From assembly GCA_905620495.1 (NCBI GenBank), contig CAJQTK010000015.1, positions 1 through 48,184 on the forward strand: 48,184 nucleotides of DNA. The letters are read 5' to 3'. The stretch is from an uncultured Candidatus Pelagibacter sp. (GTDB lineage Bacteria > Pseudomonadota > Alphaproteobacteria > Pelagibacterales > Pelagibacteraceae). The notes under the pieces were generated by a model that saw only the letters and a list, made by a program, of their open reading frames with translations, was not told the DNA's origin and did no database searches. Shown in pieces: positions 33,759-42,031 of this stretch (the stretch's first letter is position 1; every line of letters starts with the position of its first letter). Position numbers and translations under genes: made by a program.

Positions 33759-34535
33759 CTAATTAAATTTAAATGAGTCCCCAAAGTAAGCATTTTTAGC
33801 TTCAATATTATTTATTAAATCATTTGGAGATCCTTGTGCTACAATTTTACAATTAGATAAAATTACCGCAACATCTACACAAGAAAGTAAATCTCTTGCT
33901 TGGTGATCACAGATACAAATAGTTATGTTATTTTCTGTTTGTAAGTTAACAATAATTTCTTGGAGCATTTTGATTGTGAGCACATCTAGTGCTGCAAAAC
34001 ACTCGTCAAGTAAGAGCACCTTTGGATCACTTAATAAAGCTAAAGCAATCACTAATTTTTTTTTTTGACCGCCAGATAAAAATTTTGCTTTAGTATCACG
34101 GATAGCATCTAGCTCAAATTTAGCAATTAGTTGATCAATTTTATGATAAATTAAGTTTTTATCTGTAATCACTATTTCTGCAATTGCTTTTAAATTTTCT
34201 AGCAAGGTAAGATCACTAAAGTACCCCCCATATTGAGGAACATAACCAATTTTAAATTTTGTAGTTCTTAAATATATTGGGTAATTGATTACATCAGTAC
34301 CATTAAATTTAATCTTACCGAAGTCTGGCTTAATTAAACCAGTAATCATATTAAAAATTGTTGATTTTCCAACCCCATTAGGTCCCAACATTCCTAAAAT
34401 TTGTCCTTGATTAATTTTAAAACTTATATTATCTAAAATTTTTCTATTACCAAATGATAGAGATATATTTTCTAATGAGATTATGGGTTGGGGATTTTTA
34501 AATGATTTGATTCTAAATTTTTTAATTATTCCCAT
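33759..34535 (-). CDS. lptB: LPS export ABC transporter ATP-binding protein
   Basis: Powers extraction of LPS from the inner membrane with LptFG. The 258-residue ABC ATPase shows Walker A GPNGVGKST at 51-59, Q-loop YVPQYGG near 98-104, signature LSGGQ at 153-157, Walker B LLLDE at 174-178 and the H-loop His211. Two departures are visible: the usual DEPFAGVDP after Walker B is DECFAALDV, and the Arg-rich stretch after LSGGE is Lys-rich. It lies directly after lptC, which supports the transporter assignment. Its start is 1 bp from the lptC stop. Confidence 0.88.
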   Translation of the reverse strand: MGIIKKFRIKSFKNPQPIISLENISLSFGNRKILDNISFKINQGQILGMLGPNGVGKSTIFNMITGLIKPDFGKIKFNGTDVINYPIYLRTTKFKIGYVPQYGGYFSDLTLLENLKAIAEIVITDKNLIYHKIDQLIAKFELDAIRDTKAKFLSGGQKKKLVIALALLSDPKVLLLDECFAALDVLTIKMLQEIIVNLQTENNITICICDHQARDLLSCVDVAVILSNCKIVAQGSPNDLINNIEAKNAYFGDSFKFN

Positions 34536-34536
34536 A

Positions 34537-35121
34537 TTATTTAGTTCCTTCTATTAGCACTTTTTCAGTGCTATCGTTCATAAAAATTTTAGTGTCTTGA
34601 GTAATAATGTCCATTTCTATTCTATCAGCAAATAAATTTGTTTTATCTCCAATATAAACAACATTTGTAGTAATTATCCCAAGGTTATTTAAAAAAGAAA
34701 AATTTGCATATTCCCCGGTTATTTTGTGGTCAGGATGAGTAATTATTACATTTTTAGAAAAAGTAGTATCATAATTTTTTGTATTGTATTCAGCCAAATC
34801 AGAAGTAATTTTAATTGTATCAGAATCTTTTACAAAAATATAAGCGATGACATTTTTTAAAAACATTAAATCAGGACTATCTACCTTAATTTCAGCCTGT
34901 TCTGCTGTTATTTGATATTTATTTCCCTTGGTGTCCGAGGAGATATAATCAACATTATCAATATAGTTTGATGTATCACTCTGGCTAATATCAATATTTT
35001 TAATAATTGTATTTTCTTTTAAATTTTTAGAACTTTTATTAAAATATTTCAAATAAAATAATAAAGAGATAAAAATAATTAAAAAAACCATTGCAACTTG
35101 TGTTATGGTTTTTTTATTCAT
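34537..35121 (-). CDS. lptC: LPS export periplasmic bridge protein LptC-like
   Basis: A 194-residue protein with an uncleaved N-terminal membrane anchor at about residues 8-26, followed by a periplasmic beta-jellyroll domain of the LptA/LptC (OstA) fold, with regular strand pairs of about 20 residues. The membrane anchor points to LptC rather than soluble LptA. It follows kdsD and precedes lptB by 1 bp. An LptA gene, normally between lptC and lptB, is absent at this place; it may lie elsewhere. Confidence 0.8.
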   Translation of the reverse strand: MNKKTITQVAMVFLIIFISLLFYLKYFNKSSKNLKENTIIKNIDISQSDTSNYIDNVDYISSDTKGNKYQITAEQAEIKVDSPDLMFLKNVIAYIFVKDSDTIKITSDLAEYNTKNYDTTFSKNVIITHPDHKITGEYANFSFLNNLGIITTNVVYIGDKTNLFADRIEMDIITQDTKIFMNDSTEKVLIEGTK

Positions 35122-36093
35122 TTAATAAATATTCGACTGCAATATGTTGTGTATGTGCAAAATTCCAATTGTTTTTTTTTTATTTTTTTTACTATTAACA
35201 CACAAAGAGGTAATTTTTTTTGCATTCATTATAGATAAAGCTTTTTCAGCAAGTGTATCTTGATCGATGCTAATAGGATTTAAGGTCATTACCTTTTTCA
35301 CAGTTAAATCTTGGAGATTGCTCTTTTTTTCATTGAATCTTCTTATTTGGCCATCTGTAATGATCCCTATTGTAATTTTTTTATTATTTTGAATAATTAA
35401 AGTTCCAAGTTTTTTGTTTGATATAATTTGTAAGGCTTTTTTCATTTTTAACCCCTCATTAACAAAAGGAATTTTACTTCCACTAATCATTAACTCTTCA
35501 ACTGTTCTTAGTTTAGCCCCAAGGTTTCCCGATGGATGAAATTTTTTAAAATCTTTTTTACTTATTTTTTTTCTATTTAATGTGGATACTGCTAAGGCAT
35601 CTCCAATACTTAACTGATTAATAGTGCTAGCAGTTGGTACAATTCCAAGACCAGCTTCAGTGACTTCTGGTATAAGCAACTTAATATCTGAGGCTTTATA
35701 TAGTATAGAATCTTTTTTAGACATTATGCCTATCAAAGTAATTCTGTTTCGATTTGCGTACTTTATGATGTTTTTTAATTCCTCAGTAGAACCTGAGTAA
35801 CTTATCAGAATTAAAATATCTTTTTTAGAGATACTACCAAGATTTCCATGAGAACAATCGTTTGCAGATAAAGAAAAAGAAGGAGTTCCAACAGAAGAAA
35901 GTGTGGCTGAAATTTTAGCTGCTATTAGTCCACTTTTTCCAACTCCACATAGAATTACCTTAGATTGACATTTTGCAATTACTTCGACTGCTTCGTTAAA
36001 GGAATCATTAATTGAACTCTTCAGTTTTTTTAAGGCTTTAATTTCTAAGTCGATTACGTCTTTTGCAATTTTTTTATAATCTTTTTTTTTCAT
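35122..36093 (-). CDS. kdsD: Arabinose-5-phosphate isomerase (KpsF/GutQ type)
   Basis: Interconverts ribulose-5-phosphate and arabinose-5-phosphate, the first step to Kdo for LPS. The 323-residue protein has a SIS sugar-isomerase domain (about residues 40-175; GVGKSG near 50, CSHGNLG, ISYSGST) and two CBS domains (about 205-320), the full form of the family. It starts the kdsD-lptC-lptB set, joining Kdo supply to LPS export. kdsB, which activates Kdo, is at 42.0 kb. It overlaps no neighbour; rnd ends 0 bp away. Confidence 0.92.
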   Translation of the reverse strand: MKKKDYKKIAKDVIDLEIKALKKLKSSINDSFNEAVEVIAKCQSKVILCGVGKSGLIAAKISATLSSVGTPSFSLSANDCSHGNLGSISKKDILILISYSGSTEELKNIIKYANRNRITLIGIMSKKDSILYKASDIKLLIPEVTEAGLGIVPTASTINQLSIGDALAVSTLNRKKISKKDFKKFHPSGNLGAKLRTVEELMISGSKIPFVNEGLKMKKALQIISNKKLGTLIIQNNKKITIGIITDGQIRRFNEKKSNLQDLTVKKVMTLNPISIDQDTLAEKALSIMNAKKITSLCVNSKKNKKKTIGILHIHNILQSNIY

Positions 36094-36705
36094 TTAATGA
36101 GCCCATATATCATCTTTGAATAAAGCCAAATCAAGGTCAACTCTAGTTTTTAAAAATTTTAAACATTCATTATATAAGTCGACTCGTTTTTCTCTAATAA
36201 GAATTTTATTTAGTTCTTCATGAATTTTATGCAAATAAATAACGTCATTTGCACAATATTTGAGTTGAGCTTCAGACAATTCACCTCCAAAATCTGAACT
36301 CTGAAATTGTTTACTGACATCAATGTTTATAAATTCTTTAATTAAAGTTTTAAGAGAATGGCTATCTGAATAAGATCTAGCTAATTTTGAAGCAATTTTA
36401 GTATCAAGAATATTTTTAGTGTCTGTTTTTAAATAGTATTTGATATGTGCCATATCTGCTCTTCCATAATGAAATATCTTTGTAATTGAATCATCAGAAA
36501 GAACTTTATTTAAATTTGGAGCATTATAATTTTTTCTATCTAGCTGAATAATATGCGCATCAGAATTTCCACTTGATATTTGAATAAGACATAAAGGGTC
36601 ACGTTTAACATTAAGACCCATAAATTCTCCATCAACCGCTATAATATTGCCTAAATCTAAATCTTCTGGTAGATCATTCTTGTGAAGTTTAATATCAATA
36701 TTCAT
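36094..36705 (-). CDS. rnd: Ribonuclease D-like DEDDy exonuclease
   Basis: A 203-residue protein with only the catalytic exonuclease domain and no HRDC domains, a short RNase D form typical of alphaproteobacteria. Visible motifs are VDGEFMGLN with Asp25 and Glu27 (Exo I), FHYGRADMAHIKYYL (Exo II Asp), and the Exo III LKYCANDVIYLHKI with Tyr and Asp. It probably trims the 3' ends of stable RNAs. It is divergent from the gene at 36722 with only 16 bp between the start codons. Confidence 0.87.
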   Translation of the reverse strand: MNIDIKLHKNDLPEDLDLGNIIAVDGEFMGLNVKRDPLCLIQISSGNSDAHIIQLDRKNYNAPNLNKVLSDDSITKIFHYGRADMAHIKYYLKTDTKNILDTKIASKLARSYSDSHSLKTLIKEFINIDVSKQFQSSDFGGELSEAQLKYCANDVIYLHKIHEELNKILIREKRVDLYNECLKFLKTRVDLDLALFKDDIWAH

Positions 36706-36721
36706 TTTTAATTATATATAT

Positions 36722-37690
36722 ATGAAAGTAAAAAATTGTCTAATTTTTGGCGGAAGCGGTCAAATAGGTCGTCATTTAATCAGAAAGCTTACTAAAAATA
36801 ATTATAAGGTTACTGTAGTCACTAGAAACCTTCATCAAAAAGGATATGTAATAAAAACCCAGGCCAATGCTGGCTATATAGATATAGTTGAAGCTAATAT
36901 CTTTGACGAAAAAAAGATTAGAAAACTTTTTACACAAACTGATATTTGTATCAATTTAATCGGCATTTTATATGAAAGTGACAAGGGAAATACTTTTAAA
37001 AATATTCACTCTATTTTTCCATCTATTTTAGCTAAACTTTGCAAGGAATATAAAGTTCAGCAATTTATTCATTTATCAGCATTAGGCATTAATGATGCTA
37101 TAGATTCAAGGTATGCAAAAAGTAAGTTAGAGGGTGAGATCAACATCCAAAAAAATTTTCCACTAGCTACCATATTAAGACCGTCAGTAGTTTATTCAGT
37201 AGATGACAATTTTACTACAAACTTTATGACTTTGTTAGGTAAGCTTCCATTTTTCCCACTTTATTATAATGGAGATACTAAATTTACTCCAATTCATTGT
37301 TCTGATTTAACAGATACAATCTTTCATGTTATTTCTAAAAATATACATTCTAAAATAATTGAGTGTGTAGGACCTGATGTTATTTCTTTAAAAGCAATTT
37401 TACAAAAATTATTAAAGCTAATTAATAAGAATAGATTGCTAATTCCTTTTCCATTTTTTGCTGCAAATATTTCAGCAAAATTATTTCAATTATTTCCAAA
37501 ACCATTATTGACAGTAGACCAGCTTATTCTATTAAAGTATGACAATATTTCTTCAAATAAATATCAAACTAATTCTGATGTAGGAGTTCCAAGCACACGG
37601 CAATTCGAGCAAGAAGTTGAAAAATATTGCTACATGTGGAGAGATGGTGGTCAATTTTCTACTAAAAAATATAAACCTACTAATTCTTAA
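36722..37690 (+). CDS. NDUFA9-like NAD(P)-binding protein
   Basis: A 322-residue extended short-chain dehydrogenase fold. Residues 8-16 read FGGSGQIGR, the Rossmann nucleotide loop, and later HLSALGIND, YAKSKLEGE and ILRPSVVYS follow the atypical-SDR pattern. The overall shape matches the complex I NDUFA9-type proteins of alphaproteobacteria and mitochondria, which support NADH dehydrogenase assembly or stability. The Tyr-x-x-x-Lys pair is present. It starts 16 bp from the divergent rnd ATG. Confidence 0.85.
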   Translation: MKVKNCLIFGGSGQIGRHLIRKLTKNNYKVTVVTRNLHQKGYVIKTQANAGYIDIVEANIFDEKKIRKLFTQTDICINLIGILYESDKGNTFKNIHSIFPSILAKLCKEYKVQQFIHLSALGINDAIDSRYAKSKLEGEINIQKNFPLATILRPSVVYSVDDNFTTNFMTLLGKLPFFPLYYNGDTKFTPIHCSDLTDTIFHVISKNIHSKIIECVGPDVISLKAILQKLLKLINKNRLLIPFPFFAANISAKLFQLFPKPLLTVDQLILLKYDNISSNKYQTNSDVGVPSTRQFEQEVEKYCYMWRDGGQFSTKKYKPTNS

Positions 37691-37726
37691 TAGAATTTTT
37701 TAAACTAAAAATGTATAATTTATTAA

Positions 37727-37840
37727 ATGGCGATTAATTTTATTTATATTTTAATATTTTTAATTTTTTCATTTCTATTGTATTTAATTATCAAATCTAT
37801 TGTGAGAGGTTTTGATGGGAAAAATAGAAATAAAAAATAA
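37727..37840 (+). CDS. Small single-span membrane peptide
   Basis: A 37-residue frame with a hydrophobic stretch from residues 4 to 22 (Ile, Leu, Phe) and a basic end ending NRNKK. It lies 36 bp after the NDUFA9-like gene in the same direction. It resembles small membrane peptides, but AT-rich DNA can give such frames by chance. No homologue is recognised. Confidence 0.35.
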   Translation: MAINFIYILIFLIFSFLLYLIIKSIVRGFDGKNRNKK

Positions 37841-37861
37841 TAGTTTTAGAAGAAAATATTA

Positions 37862-38365
37862 TTAAGCAGTATTAACTTTTTTATCAATATGCTGTGGTGC
37901 ATCATCCTCTTTATCAGTAGTAGTGGGCTCTTCTCTTTTCCCTTTTGGCTGATAAGCATATAGTAAATGAAGTTTACAATATGAAAAATCTTTTAAAGAG
38001 GATCTTCCACAGAAATAAAATGATTCTTCCTCAGGATGTCCAACGGGCCACTTACAAGAGCTTTCATCTAGTTCTTCTAATTTTTTAGGATTTTCTGGCT
38101 CAAAATCTTTTTCAATAAGCAAAGACTTAAACTTACTTTTTCTTCCTTGTTTTTGTTTGAAATTATTTTCTTCTGAGTTGCTGTTAAAACTTTGACTTGA
38201 TGAAGCATTTCTAGTTTTAATTTTTGATGACAAGTTTAATCTATGAGCTTTACCAATAACTGCATTTCTACTAATTCCACCAATTATTTCAGCAATTTGG
38301 CTTGCCGTGCTTCCATTCCCCCAAAGCTTTTTTAGTTTGTTAACTTTTTCTTCGTTCCAGCTCAT
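37862..38365 (-). CDS. gcrA: GcrA-type cell cycle regulator
   Basis: A 167-residue member of the GcrA family, transcription factors of alphaproteobacteria that bind promoters with methylated GANTC sites and recruit sigma-70 polymerase. The N-terminus MSWNEEKVNKLKKLW and ISRNAVIGKAHRL form the helix-turn-helix region (residues about 1-46). A long Ser/Asn/Lys-rich linker leads to the C-terminal block SCKWPVGHP and later FCGRSSLKDFSYCKLHLLYAY, the conserved cysteine-containing polymerase-contact domain. The companion methylase CcrM is not in this window. Confidence 0.92.
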   Translation of the reverse strand: MSWNEEKVNKLKKLWGNGSTASQIAEIIGGISRNAVIGKAHRLNLSSKIKTRNASSSQSFNSNSEENNFKQKQGRKSKFKSLLIEKDFEPENPKKLEELDESSCKWPVGHPEEESFYFCGRSSLKDFSYCKLHLLYAYQPKGKREEPTTTDKEDDAPQHIDKKVNTA

Positions 38366-38449
38366 AATCTATATTTAGTATGTTAATTAATTTTAATAAC
38401 TATATACAGATCACACAGGATAAAAAAAAAAACAATAGATATTTTTGTC

Positions 38450-38478
38450 TTGTACACAAATTTCTCAAAATTTATATA
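38450..38478 (+). promoter_or_regulatory. Candidate promoter for the ABC-2 permease
   Basis: TTGTAC (38450-38455) and TATATA (38473-38478) are separated by 17 bp. The predicted start is about 3 nt before the ATG at 38488, which suggests a leaderless or nearly leaderless mRNA. The TTGTAC lies within TTGTACACAA, a small inverted repeat that might also be an operator. Confidence 0.35.
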
Positions 38479-38487
38479 TGATTACTT

Positions 38488-39300
38488 ATGGTTGAATTGA
38501 ATAAGAAATATGAAATTAGTGTAAAAAAATTTGGTTTTATAAATTGGATTGGTTTTAAAAGTTTATGGCTTAAAGAATGCAATAGGTTTATGGTAGTTTG
38601 GCAGCAAACATTACTATCTCCACTTGTATCTAGCTTGTTATTTTTGTCAGTTTTATCTTTGGCTTTAGGGAATAATAGAGGAGATGTTCTTGGTTATTCT
38701 TTTATCAGTTTTTTAGCACCAGGTTTAATTGCAATGAGTATTTTAACTCAGTCATTTAGTCATTCAGTGTCATCATTAATGATTGGAAAAATTCAGGGAA
38801 ATATTGTTGATATGCTTTATGCGCCTTTATCAGCATTAGAAGTTTCAATGGCAATAATATTAGCAGCTCTTACAAGAAGTTTTTTAATTGCCATAATTTC
38901 AATAGGTGTTTTCTCTCTAATAGTTGAGATGCCAATAAGTAATATTTTATTTATTTTTATTTTTGGTTTTTTAAGCGCTTTTATATTAGGAAGCTTAGGT
39001 TTTATTACTGGTCTGTGGGCTGAAAAATTTGACCATACAGCAACTGTCACCAACTTTATTATTACTCCATTAAGTTTTTTATCTGGTGTATTTTATTCTA
39101 TAGACAAACTTCCTAAATTTTTTCAAACTATTAGCCATATTAACCCATTCTTTTATATGATTGATGGATTTAGATATGGTTTTTTAGGAAAGTCAGATGG
39201 ATCAATAACTATAGGATTAATCTATTTAACAATTTTAAGTATTGTAATGTGGTATGTGGCTTTTTTTCTTTACAAAAAAGGTTATAAAATTAAGTCTTAA
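38488..39300 (+). CDS. ABC-2 type transporter permease
   Basis: A 270-residue inner-membrane protein with six hydrophobic segments and the ABC-2 signature around FLAPGLIAMSILTQSFS and the late FFYMIDGFRYGFLG. Such permeases (NodJ/KpsM-like) export polysaccharides or drugs with a separate ATPase. No ATP-binding partner gene is adjacent, only argD 3 bp downstream. The substrate cannot be inferred. Confidence 0.85.
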   Translation: MVELNKKYEISVKKFGFINWIGFKSLWLKECNRFMVVWQQTLLSPLVSSLLFLSVLSLALGNNRGDVLGYSFISFLAPGLIAMSILTQSFSHSVSSLMIGKIQGNIVDMLYAPLSALEVSMAIILAALTRSFLIAIISIGVFSLIVEMPISNILFIFIFGFLSAFILGSLGFITGLWAEKFDHTATVTNFIITPLSFLSGVFYSIDKLPKFFQTISHINPFFYMIDGFRYGFLGKSDGSITIGLIYLTILSIVMWYVAFFLYKKGYKIKS

Positions 39301-39303
39301 AAC

Positions 39304-40470
39304 ATGAGTGCTTTAGCAAAAAATTATAATAGAAGAAAAATTTCATTTAATTATGGAAAAGGAAGTTTTCTTTATTCAACTAATGGAAAAAAATATTTAG
39401 ATTTTGTCCAAGGGATTGCAGTTAACTCTTTAGGACATGCTAATCCATACCTAATAAAAGCAATTAATAAACAAGCTAAAAAACTTTGGCACGTGTCTAA
39501 TGCATTTATAATTCCAGAAGGTGAAAAGTTAGCTACAAGATTGGCTAAAAAAACTTTTGCTGATTTTGTTATCTTTCAAAATAGTGGAGCAGAAGCAACA
39601 GAAGCAGCAATTAAAGCTGCAAGAAGATATTTCTATTCAATAGGAAAACCAAATAAAAATAGAATTCTTTGTGTAAAAAATTCATTTCATGGAAGAACAT
39701 TGGCTACAATTTATGCCAGTGGATCAAAAAAAATGACAGAAGGTTTTGGGCCAAAAGTTGATGGATTTGATCATTTCAAGTTTGGAGATCATAAATCACT
39801 AAAGAAATCTATAACGAATAGAACAGCTGCAATCATGGTTGAAACCATTATGGGAGAAGGTGGAATTAAAGTTATTCCAGATTGGTGTCTAAAGGGATTA
39901 AGAAAAATCTGTAATGAGAAAAAAATTTTATTAATTTTGGATGAAGTTCAATGCGGAATAGGTAGATCTGGTAATTTTTTTGCCTTTGAAAGTTCAAAAA
40001 TTAAACCTGATATTGTGCCAATAGCTAAAGGCATTGGGGGTGGTTTTCCACTTGGGGCAGTTTTAATGAATAAAAGAGTAGCATCTGGAATGACAGCAGG
40101 AACTCACGGCTCAACATTTGGTGGAAATCCATTGGCAATGTCTGTCGGAAATGCAGTTTTAGATCAAATATTTGAAAAAGGATTTCTTAGTAATGTTAAA
40201 AAAGTATCGAAATATTTTCACTCTGAGTTGAATAAATTAAAAAAGGACTTTCCAAAAATAATTAAAGAAGTGAGAGGTGTTGGTTTGTTGATTGGATTAC
40301 AGCTACACAACGATCAAACAAAATTTATTCAAAAATTAATGGATAATAAATTATTGACAATTAGGGCTGCAGAAAACGTTATAAGAATACTACCCCCACT
40401 TAATGTTAAAAAACAAGAAATAGATATGGCTATAAAAATTATCAAAAAAGTTTGCTTATCCCAAAAATAA
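39304..40470 (+). CDS. argD: Acetylornithine aminotransferase
   Basis: A PLP class III aminotransferase that transaminates N-acetylglutamate semialdehyde in arginine synthesis and may also serve the DapC step of lysine synthesis. The 388-residue protein has NSGAEATEAAIKAAR, CVKNSFHGRTLAT, LILDEVQCGIGRSG and the PLP-lysine motif AKGIGGGFPLGAV, and near the end GTHGSTFGGNPLA. It precedes argF by 2 bp. A dual role with the dapD-dapE genes of this window is plausible because no separate dapC is seen here. Confidence 0.94.
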   Translation: MSALAKNYNRRKISFNYGKGSFLYSTNGKKYLDFVQGIAVNSLGHANPYLIKAINKQAKKLWHVSNAFIIPEGEKLATRLAKKTFADFVIFQNSGAEATEAAIKAARRYFYSIGKPNKNRILCVKNSFHGRTLATIYASGSKKMTEGFGPKVDGFDHFKFGDHKSLKKSITNRTAAIMVETIMGEGGIKVIPDWCLKGLRKICNEKKILLILDEVQCGIGRSGNFFAFESSKIKPDIVPIAKGIGGGFPLGAVLMNKRVASGMTAGTHGSTFGGNPLAMSVGNAVLDQIFEKGFLSNVKKVSKYFHSELNKLKKDFPKIIKEVRGVGLLIGLQLHNDQTKFIQKLMDNKLLTIRAAENVIRILPPLNVKKQEIDMAIKIIKKVCLSQK

Positions 40471-40472
40471 AA

Positions 40473-41402
40473 ATGAACCATTTTATTACACTTAAAGACA
40501 TACCTGCGACAGACCTTAGAAAAATTGTAACTGATGCAAAAAAAAGAAAAGATAAAAGAAAGAAATTCAGTACGCTTGATGTCGATAAAGATAACCCTTT
40601 AAAGGGAAAATTACTTATTCAAATGTTTGAAAAATCAAGTCTCAGAACAAGACTAAGCTTTTACCTTGCAATAAAACAATTAGGAGGTGGAACCATAACA
40701 CTTAGGACAAATGAACTACATCTTGGAAAAGGAGGTGAGAGTTTAGCTGATACAGCAAGAATTTTATCAACTTATGGTGATGGTTTTATGTTGAGAACTG
40801 ATAGTGATAAAAAAATAGAGGAATTTAGTAAATATTTAACAATACCAATTATTAATGGGTTGAGTCCATCATCACACCCAACGCAGGTTTTATCAGATAT
40901 TTTTACAGTCGAAGAGATTAAAAAAAAGCCTATTTCAAAATTAAACATCTGTTGGATTGGAGACTCAAATAATGTTCTTAATAGTTTAATTGCCGCATCA
41001 GTTAAGTTTTCTTTTAAATTAAGTATTGGTTGCCCTAAAAATTATGAACCTAAAAAATTTGTACTTGATTGGGTAAAAAAACATAAAGGAAAAATTAATA
41101 TTTATAATGATGCTAAAAAAGCAGTAAAAAATGCTGATGTTATTTTTTCAGATAAGGTTATTTCTTTAAACGATAAAGTTAATAAAACCAAAAAAATTAA
41201 AGATTTTAAGAGCTTTCAAATTAATTCCAAATTAATTAGCCTTGCTAAAAAGAATGCAACTTTTTTACATTGTCTACCAAGAGGTACAGAGGTCTCGAGT
41301 GAAGTTTTTCTAGGGAAAAATTCAAAAGTATGGCTACAGGCACTTAATAGAGTGCATGTTCAAAAAAGTATCTTGTTGTATTGTTTTGGTAAACTAAGGT
41401 AG
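40473..41402 (+). CDS. argF: Ornithine carbamoyltransferase, some motifs altered
   Basis: Makes citrulline from ornithine and carbamoyl phosphate. I chose the ATG at 40473 because the family start (NHFITLKD) begins there and the longer frame starts within argD. The 309-residue protein has the carbamoyl-phosphate loop SLRTR at residues 56-60 (usual STRTR), HPTQ at 135-138 (usual HPCQ), GDSNNVLNSL at 163-172, HCLP at 266-269 and LNRVHVQKS at 291-299. The ornithine-binding SMG loop is SLN (231-233). It ends with a 9-bp overlap with the convergent cytochrome gene. Confidence 0.88.
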   Translation: MNHFITLKDIPATDLRKIVTDAKKRKDKRKKFSTLDVDKDNPLKGKLLIQMFEKSSLRTRLSFYLAIKQLGGGTITLRTNELHLGKGGESLADTARILSTYGDGFMLRTDSDKKIEEFSKYLTIPIINGLSPSSHPTQVLSDIFTVEEIKKKPISKLNICWIGDSNNVLNSLIAASVKFSFKLSIGCPKNYEPKKFVLDWVKKHKGKINIYNDAKKAVKNADVIFSDKVISLNDKVNKTKKIKDFKSFQINSKLISLAKKNATFLHCLPRGTEVSSEVFLGKNSKVWLQALNRVHVQKSILLYCFGKLR

Positions 41403-41933
41403 CAGCTTAGGACTATCACTGTTTTGATTTAAGTATTTAATTATAGAAGCTCTATCTTTCTCTTTTCTTAAACCAGCATAAGACATTTTAGTTCCCTTTA
41501 AGTAAGAAGCAGGTTTTTGTAAGAATCCATTTAATTCCTCAAATGTCCACTGTTTGCCGTATGAAGCTAAAGTTTTAGAATATTTATAATCATCCAAACC
41601 ACCAACTGTTCTCCCAACAACATTATATAACGCGGGGCCAATTTTATTTTTTCCACCTTTATTTATTGAGTGGCATGCTGCACATTTTTTAAAGATTTTC
41701 CCCCCACTTGCTACATCACCCAACGTCATAAATGCACCAATATCAATTTTTTCTACTACTTCGGCGGCTTGAGAAGTTCCTGAGGTCAATTGGTTTTCTA
41801 CTTCAACTTGATATCCAGGATTTTTGGGTTTCTTTACATGAAAAACACCATCTGCAATCTTTCCTAAACCGATTACAAGCAGTGCAACCATCAAAATTGC
41901 AGCAATAATTTTATTTAGTTCAAACGAATCCAT
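41394..41933 (-). CDS. cycM: Membrane-anchored cytochrome c (CycM type)
   Basis: A 179-residue class I c-type cytochrome kept in the membrane by an uncleaved anchor at about residues 7-26. Heme attachment is CAACH with Cys84, Cys87 and His88; the sixth ligand is Met150 in GTKMSYAG. The globular part resembles mitochondrial cytochrome c, with GPALYNVVGRTVG after the heme site. Such proteins carry electrons from the bc1 complex to cytochrome oxidase. The Gln/Ser/Val-rich linker (about 40-65) lets the domain reach its partners. Confidence 0.9.
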   Translation of the reverse strand: MDSFELNKIIAAILMVALLVIGLGKIADGVFHVKKPKNPGYQVEVENQLTSGTSQAAEVVEKIDIGAFMTLGDVASGGKIFKKCAACHSINKGGKNKIGPALYNVVGRTVGGLDDYKYSKTLASYGKQWTFEELNGFLQKPASYLKGTKMSYAGLRKEKDRASIIKYLNQNSDSPKLLP

Positions 41934-41987
41934 TTAATTATAATTATTTTCACATATAACATGATAATTAAAAAAATACTTAATTTT

Positions 41988-42012
41988 TATAATCTTGCGT
42001 CTGTTAGACGCA
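41988..42012 (+). promoter_or_regulatory. -10 box and small hairpin before kdsB
   Basis: TATAAT at 41988-41993 is directly followed by TGCGTCT-GTT-AGACGCA at 41996-42012, a 7-bp perfect stem with a 3-base loop. It may be the 5' end structure of the kdsB mRNA or an operator overlapping the start point. The -35 region is unclear. Confidence 0.33.
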
Positions 42013-42031
42013 TAGAATTGGTAATTTTATA

